In this document: positions 23,825 to 31,546 of the stretch, in pieces
Layout of the letters: the number at the start of each line of letters is the position of its first letter
Numbering within the stretch: the stretch's first letter is position 1
Assembly: GCF_001884045.1 (NCBI RefSeq)
Contig: NZ_MACF01000147.1
Location: forward strand, 1-41,469
Reading direction: 5' to 3'
Length of the DNA stretch: 41,469 nucleotides
From: Bacillus mobilis
Lineage (GTDB): Bacteria; Bacillota; Bacilli; Bacillales; Bacillaceae_G
Made by a program: the position numbers and the translations under genes
Notes under the pieces: generated by a model
Told to the model about the DNA's origin: nothing
Seen by the model: only the letters and a program-made list of their open reading frames with translations
Database searches by the model: none

Positions 23825-24439
23825 TTATTGGAATAAATGCTCGTTTGTTTCAATTATTTTTTTGTTTTTATGACTTCTGCTGCCGTATAACTTAGCAGAA
23901 AAAACTGTAATAATAGATAACACATCTTCTACTAATTCTTCTTCATACGTTTTATTCTCTTCATCATTTAAAATAATGACATCTATGTTATGCCAACGAC
24001 ACATTTCAAAAATAATTTCACTTCCGTATCGTAACAATCTATCTTTGTAATTCAAAACCAATGTATGGATTTGATTTGTTTCAATCATTCTTATTAATTC
24101 TTTTAATCCTTTTTTTTCATAATTTAAACCAGACCCTATGTCCTCTAAAATAGTATATTTCCACCCTTTTGCAGCGCAAAACAATTCCAATACGTTTTTT
24201 TGACGTTCTAAATCATTTTTTTTATTCCTAGTTGATACACGTGCATAAATTAAAGCTTTTTTATCTTCTGTTTTTATTTTTTGACGACTATCTTTTAATC
24301 GAAGAAGTTCATTTAAATCATAACGTCTATGCCCGCCTTCTGTTCGTTCACTTTTGATCTTACCCTCCTTTTCCCAAACGCGAATTGTTTGAACTGTGAC
24401 CCCAAGTTCTTTTGCTGCTTTTCCTATGTTTATTTTCAT
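23825..24439 (-). CDS. tnpA: IS607-family serine transposase TnpA
   Basis: The 204-residue protein has an N-terminal MerR-type helix-turn-helix (NIGKAAKELGVTVQTIRVWEKEGKI) and a serine recombinase catalytic domain (ALIYARVSTRNKKNDLERQ with Ser69, then LNYKDRLLRYGSEIIFEMC). This domain order is specific to IS607-type TnpA. The ATG at 24439 follows AGGAGAG; a longer frame from 24499 would begin in the end hairpin. It lies just upstream of tnpB in the same direction. Confidence 0.9.
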   Translation of the reverse strand: MKINIGKAAKELGVTVQTIRVWEKEGKIKSERTEGGHRRYDLNELLRLKDSRQKIKTEDKKALIYARVSTRNKKNDLERQKNVLELFCAAKGWKYTILEDIGSGLNYEKKGLKELIRMIETNQIHTLVLNYKDRLLRYGSEIIFEMCRWHNIDVIILNDEENKTYEEELVEDVLSIITVFSAKLYGSRSHKNKKIIETNEHLFQ

Positions 24440-24476
24440 TTTTTCTCTCCTATATATTTTATTGATTTTATTATAC

Positions 24477-24509
24477 AAAAAATGTATTGAATAAATCAAT
24501 ACATTTTTT
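24477..24509. repeat. subterminal hairpin of the IS607 element
   Basis: AAAAAATGTATTG (24477-24489) and CAATACATTTTTT (24497-24509) pair around a short loop near the left end of the element, upstream of tnpA. It may be a TnpA binding site or promoter operator. Confidence 0.6.
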
Positions 24510-24846
24510 AATGATTTTGTATATTTTTATCTATCTGTAAATACCTCTTTTATCCCATTATCTTCTATACATATTTCCGACCAAATTTCAATTTCCGATT
24601 CGTGCGGGACATCCATTACAATTTTTCTATAAATTATAGGATATTCAGTATCGTTCACTTTCGGAATCAGCATGATACGAAGATAAAGCGTTGTTTGACT
24701 TGTAGCGCACCATAAATTTCCAAAAGTATGATCTGGGTATTCATTTATATTTTCAACCACGAACAATCGGCACACTTCTTCTGGTTCGTAACGACTCACA
24801 GCACCTCTCATTCAATCCCCTCCTTTCATCACTATTCAGATTTTTG

Positions 24847-24896
24847 TACGGATAAAATACGTATTTATTACGTTTTAAAGGCGTATTTAATACGTA
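24847..24896. repeat. TACGTA 11-bp-spaced array 4 (five half-sites)
   Basis: Half-sites at 24847 (TACGGA), 24858 (TACGTA), 24869 (TACGTT), 24880 (GGCGTA) and 24891 (TACGTA) keep an exact 11-bp step. It is upstream of the IS-split gene. Confidence 0.75.
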
Positions 24897-24932
24897 ATTT
24901 TTATGTATAAAAACATTACACAAACACTTATA

Positions 24933-24955
24933 GGAGAAGGTTTCGCACCTTCTCC
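24933..24955. terminator. hairpin after the KfrA-like gene
   Basis: GGAGAAGGT pairs with ACCTTCTCC around TTTCG-type loop bases. No long T-run, so it is a likely but imperfect terminator of the leftward gene. Confidence 0.5.
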
Positions 24956-24966
24956 ATCGTCTTTCT

Positions 24967-25800
24967 TTATTTTTTCTTCTTTTCTTCCTTCAATTTTTCA
25001 TTTTCTTCTTGTAGTATTTTAATTCGATGCTCTAATTCTAATTTTTCTCGAAGAGAAACTTCTTTTTCTTGTGTAATCTTATCGAAATTTTCTTTCCACA
25101 CTTCGCTCGTAATCCTTGTTTTTTCGATTTCTAATTGTTTTTCGAAACCTGTTTTTTCTTTTTCTAGCTCGGATTGTAACTTTTCTTTCTCTCTTGTCAA
25201 CTCCTCGATCGTTTTGTTTTCCTTTTCTAAAGAAGAAATCATTTCTTTCGCTTCGAGTAATTGTCGATGCAATTCATTCAGTTGTACTTGCAGCTCTTCT
25301 TTTTTTACAACCATATCTTCATTTTCTTTTTTGTAATCCTGAAATTCCTTTTGTAAATCGTCTTTTTCCTTCTGTAATCGTGCAACAGTTTCCCAAGTAT
25401 CTCGAAAAGCTTTTTCTGTCGTCTTCAACTTCTCTTCTCTTTCTTCTATTGTAATGTTTAATTCTTTCTTCTCATTTTCGTATACGTTTTGTTGGGCTTG
25501 TGTATTTACTTTAAAAGAAAGAACTAAGCTTGAAATCGATTGGTACATTTGTTTTGTTAATTCATCAACCTTTTCAAGATCCTTCTCATAATCTCCTGAA
25601 GCTTCTTTTAATGTTTCTTTTCTTAACAGATCTAGTGATACAGAAAGAAAATCACTTTGCGTCATTCCTTTTTCGGATAGGAATTCAGCAATTTCCTTGT
25701 GCTTTTCTTGGGTTGCTCGATAACTTTTACCTGGCGTCTTCTTCTTTTCCTCTTTCACTTCAATACTTTCAACGTTTTCGTTCTCTTTTTCATTCGTCAT
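24967..25800 (-). CDS. RHH/coiled-coil KfrA-like plasmid protein
   Basis: The 277-residue protein has a short acidic leader, a small DNA-binding-like part (KSYRATQEKHKEIAEFLSEKGMTQSDFLSVSLDLLRKE, residues about 25-62, split over two helices) and then an almost continuous Lys/Glu coiled coil to the end. This is the layout of KfrA-type nucleoid-like plasmid stability proteins, which bind their own promoter and form filaments. AGGAGAAATG precedes the start. A palindromic site (25821-25892) in its promoter fits autoregulation. Assignment is structural, not by close homology. Confidence 0.6.
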   Translation of the reverse strand: MTNEKENENVESIEVKEEKKKTPGKSYRATQEKHKEIAEFLSEKGMTQSDFLSVSLDLLRKETLKEASGDYEKDLEKVDELTKQMYQSISSLVLSFKVNTQAQQNVYENEKKELNITIEEREEKLKTTEKAFRDTWETVARLQKEKDDLQKEFQDYKKENEDMVVKKEELQVQLNELHRQLLEAKEMISSLEKENKTIEELTREKEKLQSELEKEKTGFEKQLEIEKTRITSEVWKENFDKITQEKEVSLREKLELEHRIKILQEENEKLKEEKKKK

Positions 25801-25820
25801 GGTTCATTTCTCCTTCTGAA

Positions 25821-25892
25821 TTACAAATGTATTACATATATACTTACCTTTAATAACTTAAATTATAACTTGTAATACTAATGTATTACAAG
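25821..25892. promoter_or_regulatory. operator sites upstream of the KfrA-like gene
   Basis: CTTGTAATAC-TAAT-GTATTACAAG (25869-25892) is a perfect interrupted palindrome. A second ATGTATTACAT lies at 25827-25837. Related sites are at 16939-16956 and 33479-33492. Confidence 0.6.
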
Positions 25893-25990
25893 TTTGTTTT
25901 CATGCCATTTCCATAAAAAAAATCTATCAAAAACTAGATATAATCACGTTTTTGACTATAAAGAAGAAGTATTTGAGGGAGGGAATGAAC

Positions 25991-27439
25991 ATGGAAACTG
26001 ATTTACTACAAAAACGTAACAAAATAATGTTGTACTTACTCTTACTTATAGCTATAGCAAACGTTATTGTTTGCTTTGCTATAGGAAAACCTTTATTCCT
26101 TATGCTATCAATTTTAGGAAGTACCTTATTCGTTTGTTTAATTATGTTTCTTATAATAAAACAACAACAACATATAATAGCTTCTTATTGGTATACGTTA
26201 GGAATAAACGCAATTGTACTTGTATATATAACGTTAGATAAAAACATAGGAGATGTCTTATTCTTATTCGTTACAATCATTATGACAACGATCTATTTAA
26301 ATAAAAAAATCAACTTATTCGCGGCTTCTTTATCTATTATTTTATTTCTGTATTCTTTCTTTTCGTTAAAATTGTTCGGAGAACAATATGATTTATTATT
26401 CTATTACCTATTTTCATTTGTTTGTTTCGGAATGGTATTAAGTTATGTATCTTATTTTGTATCAAATGTTTTACAAGATCTTTTAAATACCCGTAAAACG
26501 CTATCTAACCAACAAGAAGAACTCATCTCTATGAACAAATCCGCACGGAAAACAATCTATGAACTGAAGAAATTCTCTTCTACTCTGAAGAACGATGTAA
26601 AAATCATTAATGATAAAAATTATGATTTCAATCAGAGTTTGGAGGAAATTGTACATAGTTTTGTTATTCAAACGGATAACTTGGAACGAATTACACTAAA
26701 CACAACTAGCATACAAGAGGAAGCTAATGTCATTTTCAAACTTTCTAGAGAAGTACACGATAAAACAAATGAATGCTCCAGATCCATAACAGAATACACT
26801 AAAGAAACGGAAAAACTAGACGCAGCCATTGAAGAATTAAAGAATTTGTTTTGTGAAAACGAGGAAGTGAACGATACATTGGTACAAAAACTAAACGATA
26901 TAGAGAGCATTACTGATACACTAAATAAAATTTCAAATCAAACCAAAATGTTGAGTTTAAATGCGTCCATTGAAGCGGCAAGAGCTGGAGAACATGGGAG
27001 AGGGTTTACAATCGTTTCAGGAGAAATGAAAAAATTGAGTGAAACGAGTAATCTATTTACAAACAACATCCAACAAATCATTTTAGATATCAAAGAGCTA
27101 ATTAGTAAAAATAACGATTTCTTTAGACATTCTTATGATTGTTTACACATAACAAACCAAAACAGTAATACGGTTAAACAAATATTTAAACTAGTAAGTA
27201 CCAACAGTAAAGAGATGGAACAGGAGATCAAAAAAGTTTTTGATCATACTTCTATTTTAAAGACGAACGTTGAAGATATAAATCAATCTCTTATAGAATT
27301 ACAATCTGTTACAGAAGAACATACCGTTGCGAACGAAGAAATCAAGAGTAACTTCGAAAATCATTCCAATCATGTAAAAAAAATATATGGAAATTTCAAT
27401 GAGCTAAAAAACCTTGTAGAAGAAGGGATAAAGGATTAA
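25991..27439 (+). CDS. methyl-accepting chemotaxis-like membrane receptor
   Basis: The 482-residue protein starts at the ATG eight bases after GAGGGAGGG. Six or so hydrophobic helices fill the N-terminal 170 residues, with no periplasmic sensor domain. A helical region follows, then the conserved receptor hairpin tip ISNQTKMLSLNASIEAARAGEHGRGFTIVSGEM. The membrane part resembles multi-helix sensors rather than Cache-type receptors. It would interact with host CheA/CheW; no such genes are on the plasmid. The context next to pilin-like genes suggests surface behaviour or signalling. Confidence 0.8.
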   Translation: METDLLQKRNKIMLYLLLLIAIANVIVCFAIGKPLFLMLSILGSTLFVCLIMFLIIKQQQHIIASYWYTLGINAIVLVYITLDKNIGDVLFLFVTIIMTTIYLNKKINLFAASLSIILFLYSFFSLKLFGEQYDLLFYYLFSFVCFGMVLSYVSYFVSNVLQDLLNTRKTLSNQQEELISMNKSARKTIYELKKFSSTLKNDVKIINDKNYDFNQSLEEIVHSFVIQTDNLERITLNTTSIQEEANVIFKLSREVHDKTNECSRSITEYTKETEKLDAAIEELKNLFCENEEVNDTLVQKLNDIESITDTLNKISNQTKMLSLNASIEAARAGEHGRGFTIVSGEMKKLSETSNLFTNNIQQIILDIKELISKNNDFFRHSYDCLHITNQNSNTVKQIFKLVSTNSKEMEQEIKKVFDHTSILKTNVEDINQSLIELQSVTEEHTVANEEIKSNFENHSNHVKKIYGNFNELKNLVEEGIKD

Positions 27440-27443
27440 TCAT

Positions 27444-27482
27444 TACGTATTTTATACGTATTTATCACGTAATAAATACGTA
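27444..27482. repeat. TACGTA 11-bp-spaced array 5
   Basis: Half-sites at 27444, 27455, 27466 (CACGTA) and 27477 keep the 11-bp step, with a degenerate fifth at 27488. It starts four bases after the receptor stop codon. Confidence 0.8.
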
Positions 27483-27524
27483 TAAAATACTGAATAAACA
27501 CAATACGAATTCATTACAAAATCG

Positions 27525-27557
27525 AAAAAACAGATGGTTTTATTTATCTGTTTTTTT
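27525..27557. terminator. terminator after the receptor gene
   Basis: AAAAAACAGAT pairs with ATCTGTTTTTTT. Confidence 0.75.
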
Positions 27558-27559
27558 CG

Positions 27560-27587
27560 TTGACAAACGAGAATTTGCGGTTATAAA
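27560..27587 (+). promoter_or_regulatory. strong consensus-like promoter
   Basis: TTGACA (27560-27565) and TATAAA (27582-27587) are 16 bp apart. They start a transcript that would end at the terminator 27848-27873. Confidence 0.6.
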
Positions 27588-27593
27588 TGTAAC

Positions 27594-27873
27594 AACAAAG
27601 ACCTCCCCAAATAAATCGGTTTTTGTTCATACCTTTTTTCCAGTATAGAAAAGGTTTCGAATTCGTAAGCTTTTTGGTGCAAGAGGGGTGAAGTACCCTA
27701 AAGCTAGACGTGTCTCGTTTGACGGAACGGGAAAGATTTCGGATCGTTCGTTAAAAATCCTTTTCAAATTACAAATGTTGTCTAATCGCTCAAAGGCAAC
27801 AAAAATATCTCCTGAAAAATAATGATTTCTGTTAAGAATTGCGTAAGAGAAGACATATTATGTCTTCTTTTTT
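27594..27873 (+). ncRNA. candidate 280-nt transcript with a possible basic peptide
   Basis: A good promoter lies just upstream and a strong terminator (AGAAGACAT/ATGTCTTCT plus T-run) ends it. No gene of ordinary size is inside. A 44-codon GTG frame (27688-27822) encodes a basic peptide beginning MKYPKARRV and containing SDRSLKILFKLQMLS, but its ribosome site is too close. It may be a regulatory RNA, a leader, or a remnant of a gene with an RIRKLF block just before the GTG. Confidence 0.4.
27848..27873 (+). terminator. intrinsic terminator of the 27594 transcript
   Basis: A nine-bp perfect stem, ATT loop and six-T tail. Confidence 0.85.
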
Positions 27874-27911
27874 AATAATTTATTTGTGTACCAACCTCAG
27901 ATGTTTTTTTG

Positions 27912-27940
27912 ACCGAAGGGCATTTCCCTTCGGTTTTTTT
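27912..27940 (+). terminator. second intrinsic terminator before the pilin genes
   Basis: ACCGAAGGG (27912-27920) pairs with CCCTTCGGT (27926-27934), followed by seven T. Confidence 0.85.
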
Positions 27941-28005
27941 ATGTTTTTATTGTCAAAACCTCCAAATCATTGTATACAACGGGAAACACAAAGAGGTGAT
28001 GCACA

Positions 28006-29382
28006 ATGAAAAGCGGTTTTACGTTGTTAGAAATAATGATTGTTGTTGTTATTATCTCCGTTTTGGTTCTCATATTCACCTTTCCCCTTGGAGGTCATAT
28101 CGGAGATGCGGAAGCGAAAGTGCAGCAAGTAAATTCAGGACTTCTAGAAACAAGTATTAAACAGTACAAAATGGATACAGATCAATTTCCCTTCGGTCCA
28201 AAAATCACGACAGAAGTGTCCCTGGAATCCAAAAAGATTATCCAAAGCTTACTAGATCAAAAGGGAACAGGGAAAAATTACGAAGATATACAGAATTCTT
28301 TTTATACCTTAGATTCAAAAAAATTGAGATCTTATGTAAAAGGAAATTTTACTGATATGGAACGTTATTTTTCCTCAGATGCAATTGAACTCGAAGGTTT
28401 GGTATTTACATATAAAACAGTCCAGAACAAGAAAAAAGAACGATTTTCAGGATCATACACACTCGTAGAAACAAAACCATGTAGCAACGACCATTCCACA
28501 GATAATAAAGTTCAATTACCGGAAAACGGAGATGGAACATCCTATAATCCTTTTATTATCAAAACAATAGGGGAATTGCAATCTATAAAATTAAGTCCGA
28601 GCTCATTCTTTATACTTGGAAATGACATAGAAGCTTGTGTAACAAAGACCTGGGACTCTGGAAAAGGTTTTGAACCGATTTCGAATTTCACAGGTGGGCT
28701 TAAAAAATCTACTTTTAGTATTAATAATTTATATATAAACAGACCTTCAGAAAACGAGGTAGGACTTTTTAAAACAACAAAAATTTCTTCTTCGAATTCT
28801 ATCTCTGTTCGTTTGAAACAACCGTTTATTGTGGGGAATGATTATGTTGGAGCTATTTCGGGTAAGAATGAGGTTGAAAATGTCATGTATGACATCCAAG
28901 CTGAGAACATTTCTGTAATAGGTAATAATTTTGTAGGCGGTTTATTTGGGAAAACAGAAGGTCTTATATATGGTATTTCAGCAACAGGGAATGTAAAAGG
29001 TCGCGATTTTGTAGGCGGTTTGATAGGGGAATTGACGAAATCAGGAATACAGGATTCGTATTTCGTAGGAAAGGTTTCAGGGGATAATAATGTCGGAGGT
29101 CTATCCGGAAGTATAGAACCTCATATTCTCACTTTGAGAATCTATGTTTCTGTAGAGATTACAGGGAAAACAAATGTTCAACCGATAATCGGTTCTGTAG
29201 ATTCTACGAATATTGATTTATATGTTTACTATAACAAGGATAAATCAAACCTCTATTCTAGTTTAGGAACCGGAAAGACAACAGTAGAACTACAGAAAAA
29301 AGAAACATTCCAAAATTGGGATTTTACCAATGCTTGGATCATCGATCCAAACGTAAACGACGGGTTCCCATATTTAAAGTAA
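28006..29382 (+). CDS. type IV prepilin-like protein with GLUG repeats, copy 1
   Basis: The N-terminus is a class III prepilin signal: MKSG, cleavage, then FTLLEIMIVVVIISVLVLIF with the Glu5 equivalent. A short pseudopilin-like region (residues 35-170) follows. A beta-helical part has repeated GLUG-type segments (FVGGLFGKTEGLIYGISATG, FVGGLIGELTK, NVGGLSGSI). The protein ends WIIDPNVNDGFPYLK, typical of GLUG adhesins. It is expected to be processed by a host prepilin peptidase and displayed at a pilus tip or wall. The ribosome site is AGAGGTGAT. Confidence 0.8.
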   Translation: MKSGFTLLEIMIVVVIISVLVLIFTFPLGGHIGDAEAKVQQVNSGLLETSIKQYKMDTDQFPFGPKITTEVSLESKKIIQSLLDQKGTGKNYEDIQNSFYTLDSKKLRSYVKGNFTDMERYFSSDAIELEGLVFTYKTVQNKKKERFSGSYTLVETKPCSNDHSTDNKVQLPENGDGTSYNPFIIKTIGELQSIKLSPSSFFILGNDIEACVTKTWDSGKGFEPISNFTGGLKKSTFSINNLYINRPSENEVGLFKTTKISSSNSISVRLKQPFIVGNDYVGAISGKNEVENVMYDIQAENISVIGNNFVGGLFGKTEGLIYGISATGNVKGRDFVGGLIGELTKSGIQDSYFVGKVSGDNNVGGLSGSIEPHILTLRIYVSVEITGKTNVQPIIGSVDSTNIDLYVYYNKDKSNLYSSLGTGKTTVELQKKETFQNWDFTNAWIIDPNVNDGFPYLK

Positions 29383-29419
29383 ATTTCTGTTCTATCTTGA
29401 ATATACTATTACGCATACC

Positions 29420-29446
29420 TTATTTCTTATTTCTTATTTCTTATTT
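29420..29446. repeat. TTATTTC microsatellite (about 3.9 copies)
   Basis: Seven-base tandem units lie in the gap between the two pilin-like genes, upstream of a terminator. Copy-number change could alter spacing, but it is outside any coding region. Confidence 0.7.
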
Positions 29447-29466
29447 AAAAAGTGATAAGAAATTTT

Positions 29467-29497
29467 ACCAGGAATATATACATTCCTGGTATTTTTT
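29467..29497 (+). terminator. terminator after pilin-like copy 1
   Basis: ACCAGGAAT pairs with ATTCCTGGT, then a T-run. Confidence 0.8.
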
Positions 29498-29615
29498 ACG
29501 TTGTGATCGAGAATCAGGAAAAACTTTGGTACATATGCGTTTGAAGTGTTTTTTGTGGACTTACATTATTTTATATGTATAATTCGATTGCTTGGAAAAA
29601 GAGAGGTGATACAAA

Positions 29616-31049
29616 TTGAAAAAAGGTTTTACTTTATTAGAAATATTGATCGTAATATCCATTATTTCTGTACTCGTTTTAGTGTTTATGATTAGTTCCA
29701 AAGATTATACGGTAAGAGCTGATTTACAGCGGCAGAAATTAAATTCGACGATACTTGAATCGGCAATCAAACAACATAAACTAGAGAATGAATCTCTCCC
29801 ATTTGGATCTAAAATCACAAAAGAAATATCCACGGAGACGAAAAGAATTATAGAACAACAACTAAAAAACAAGGGCGTTTCGTTCGATTCTGTTAAAGAT
29901 ACGTTCTACACACTGGATAAAAAGAAAATAAAAGCATATATAAAGGGGCAAATGAATGATTTCGATCGCTATTTCTCGTCAAATTCGGTTCATTTAGAAG
30001 GTATGATTTTTACATACGATACAATCCAAACAGAAAAAGAAGGGATTTACAGCGGATCATACGCCCTTTTAGAAATGGAGGGAGAAAGTGAAGGTGGAAA
30101 TGAGGTGAAACCACCCGAAACAACCGAGCCACCAGAAACAACAATTAGTTGTAATATAAATTGGTCCTCGGATCCTACGATCCGATTACCACAGCAAGGC
30201 AGCGGCACACCAGGAGATCCATATCTAATAAGAACAATCGGGGAAGTACAAGCAATAAAATTAAATTTAGAAGCTTCGTATAAATTAGGGAATAACATAG
30301 AAGCTTGTGTTACAAAGGAATGGAATAATGGAGAAGGCTTCGAACCTATCCAAGATTTCGATGGAACAATGGAAAAATCTGATTACAGTATAGATAACTT
30401 ATATATTAATAGACCAAGTGAAGATTACGTTGGACTATTTGCAAATGCCCATACCACTATAGACGAAAACTTTTCGGTACGACTAAAAAACCCAACTATT
30501 ACAGGAAGAAATTTTGTTGGAGCGGTAACAGGTAAACAAGATTCGTTCCGAATTTATGATATTTCTGTGGAAAACGGTAATGTAACAGGACAAAATCATG
30601 TTGGAATTATATTTGGACATACACAAGATCAAATGTATAGATTTTCTGGGACAGGAACAGTAAAAGGAAAATATTATGTTGGGGGAATTACGGGATCTGG
30701 TTTAGACTCTATGTGGAAATATGGATATTTCCATGGAACAGTGGAAGGGGACACATATGTTGGAGGGCTTTCCGGTCAAGATGATGATTCTCCATTCCTA
30801 GACCATGTTTATGTTTCTTCTACAATAAAAGGGAAGAAAGCGCAGCCGTTGATTGGTCTTATAAAAGGGCTTACTCCATATGTAAGAGCTTTTTACGATA
30901 CAGATAAGACAAATTTAACATCCTCTATCGGAGAAGGACGTACCACAAAACAACTAAAGGATCGAGTCACTTATGATTGGTGGAATGAATTAAATACTTA
31001 CTTTAATATACATCCAAGCATAAACGATGGTTTTCCGTACTTAAAATAA
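29616..31049 (+). CDS. type IV prepilin-like protein with GLUG repeats, copy 2
   Basis: The start is TTG, set by AGAGGTGAT upstream, the same ribosome site as copy 1. MKKG then FTLLEILIVISIISVLVLVF is the prepilin signal. The body is paralogous to copy 1 throughout, with ITKE(I/V)STE, FYTLDKKK and EACVTKEWNNGEGFEPI blocks. It adds a Pro/Thr/Glu linker (about 165-178) and GLUG-like repeats (YVGGITGSG, YVGGLSGQD), ending INDGFPYLK. The tandem pair may give alternative tip adhesins. No pilus assembly ATPase, platform protein or prepilin peptidase is in the window. Confidence 0.8.
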   Translation: MKKGFTLLEILIVISIISVLVLVFMISSKDYTVRADLQRQKLNSTILESAIKQHKLENESLPFGSKITKEISTETKRIIEQQLKNKGVSFDSVKDTFYTLDKKKIKAYIKGQMNDFDRYFSSNSVHLEGMIFTYDTIQTEKEGIYSGSYALLEMEGESEGGNEVKPPETTEPPETTISCNINWSSDPTIRLPQQGSGTPGDPYLIRTIGEVQAIKLNLEASYKLGNNIEACVTKEWNNGEGFEPIQDFDGTMEKSDYSIDNLYINRPSEDYVGLFANAHTTIDENFSVRLKNPTITGRNFVGAVTGKQDSFRIYDISVENGNVTGQNHVGIIFGHTQDQMYRFSGTGTVKGKYYVGGITGSGLDSMWKYGYFHGTVEGDTYVGGLSGQDDDSPFLDHVYVSSTIKGKKAQPLIGLIKGLTPYVRAFYDTDKTNLTSSIGEGRTTKQLKDRVTYDWWNELNTYFNIHPSINDGFPYLK

Positions 31050-31077
31050 AAAAACAGATCAATTGATCTGTTTTTTT
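31048..31077. terminator. terminator after pilin-like copy 2
   Basis: AACAGATCAATTGATCTGTT is a perfect palindrome flanked by A- and T-runs. Confidence 0.85.
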
Positions 31078-31334
31078 ACACAAGATTATTTTTATAAGGA
31101 TTTTGAGGGAACTTGAAATCAACATCCACGTGCTGTGGACCTTCTTTTTACACTTAATCGAACAAAAAAACAAGTTTTTCGCCCAAAAACAAAATTCATT
31201 TTTATTTTTTATGGAAACATGGATGAGTATCCATACATATAATAATATTGCTTCGAGAAACTTTTTATAAAATCTTTCATGCGTAAATCCAATTTGCCTC
31301 TATCTGATTTGAGGAGTCAGATACAGGAACCCTG
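31078..31334. other. gene-less leader before the transfer genes
   Basis: No gene is seen. TATCTGA...TCAGATA (about 31300-31322) forms a short stem just before the terminator at 31335, so the stretch could be the leader of an attenuated transcript. Confidence 0.4.
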
Positions 31335-31362
31335 AAAAGAGTGATTTTATCACTCTTTTTTT
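31335..31362 (+). terminator. terminator/attenuator before the coupling-protein operon
   Basis: AAAAGAGTGAT pairs with ATCACTCTTTT and a T-run follows. It lies 60 bases before the next ribosome site, so it may attenuate the transfer operon. Confidence 0.75.
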
Positions 31363-31366
31363 CTTT

Positions 31367-31410
31367 CCATTCTTAAATTTTTGAGTATAGTTACGGGGAT
31401 TTAAGAATGG
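31367..31410 (+). promoter_or_regulatory. 12-bp inverted repeat overlapping a ribosome site
   Basis: CCATTCTTAAAT (31367-31378) and ATTTAAGAATGG (31399-31410) are perfect. The last two G belong to the GGAGGAG ribosome site of the 31421 gene, so this could be an RNA switch or a protein operator. Confidence 0.55.
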
Positions 31411-31420
31411 AGGAGATAAT

Positions 31421-31546
31421 ATGAAAAAATATATTGATTTAAATGGTTTATCCATTATAGATATTTATAATTTTATAGATTTAAAAAATATAAAGAGGAA
31501 GGAACCCCTTTCACAATTAAAAGGGTGTGATTTCCTTGGAATCTAA
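31421..31546 (+). CDS. 41-aa leader protein before the coupling protein
   Basis: It encodes MKKYIDLNGLSIIDIYNFID and then LKNIKRKEPLSQLKGCDFLGI. GGAGGAG lies six bases before the ATG, a strong site. Its end overlaps the start of the coupling-protein gene by 20 bases, so it probably controls coupling-protein translation. No family recognised. Confidence 0.55.
   Translation: MKKYIDLNGLSIIDIYNFIDLKNIKRKEPLSQLKGCDFLGI

Larger units (their letters stand above)
22075..24535 (-). mobile_element. IS607-family insertion sequence with tnpA and tnpB
   Basis: The element is about 2.46 kb and carries a MerR-HTH/serine-recombinase TnpA and a TnpB. It lacks terminal inverted repeats. ATCT is shared by both junctions, so the ends are uncertain by about four bases. 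IS607-family elements integrate through a serine recombinase with no target duplication, as seen here. Subterminal hairpins are at 22092-22118 and 24477-24509. It splits the 21898-24811 gene. Confidence 0.85.
21898..24811 (-). pseudogene. RLxxLF-tail gene split by the IS607-family element
   Basis: The N-terminal part (24811 to about 24533) encodes 93 residues starting MRGAVSRYEPEEVCRLFVV and reaching GIKEVFTD. The C-terminal part (about 22077 to 21898) begins LWDQVIVFNDKK in the same frame and ends GGRIRTIFK. Removing the element and one shared ATCT rejoins VFTD-LWDQ without a shift. The reconstructed protein is a paralog of the 21252 protein (shared G-L-x-x-E-x-DY and tail). The N-terminal fragment alone gives a 94-residue frame ending TDR (24527-24811). 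TACGTA array 4 lies upstream. Confidence 0.75.

Noticed and set aside
12666-24811. RLxxLF tail as a standard sliding-clamp motif
   Set aside because: The usual Gln at the first position is missing and the spacing differs; only a partial resemblance remains.
27594-27873. Cyclic-di-GMP or other known riboswitch
   Set aside because: No known aptamer consensus could be recognised and no downstream gene is directly controlled.
29488-29498. Another copy of the GTATTTTTTAC promoter element
   Set aside because: The match is the tail of an intrinsic terminator and lacks the GCG part, so it is coincidental.
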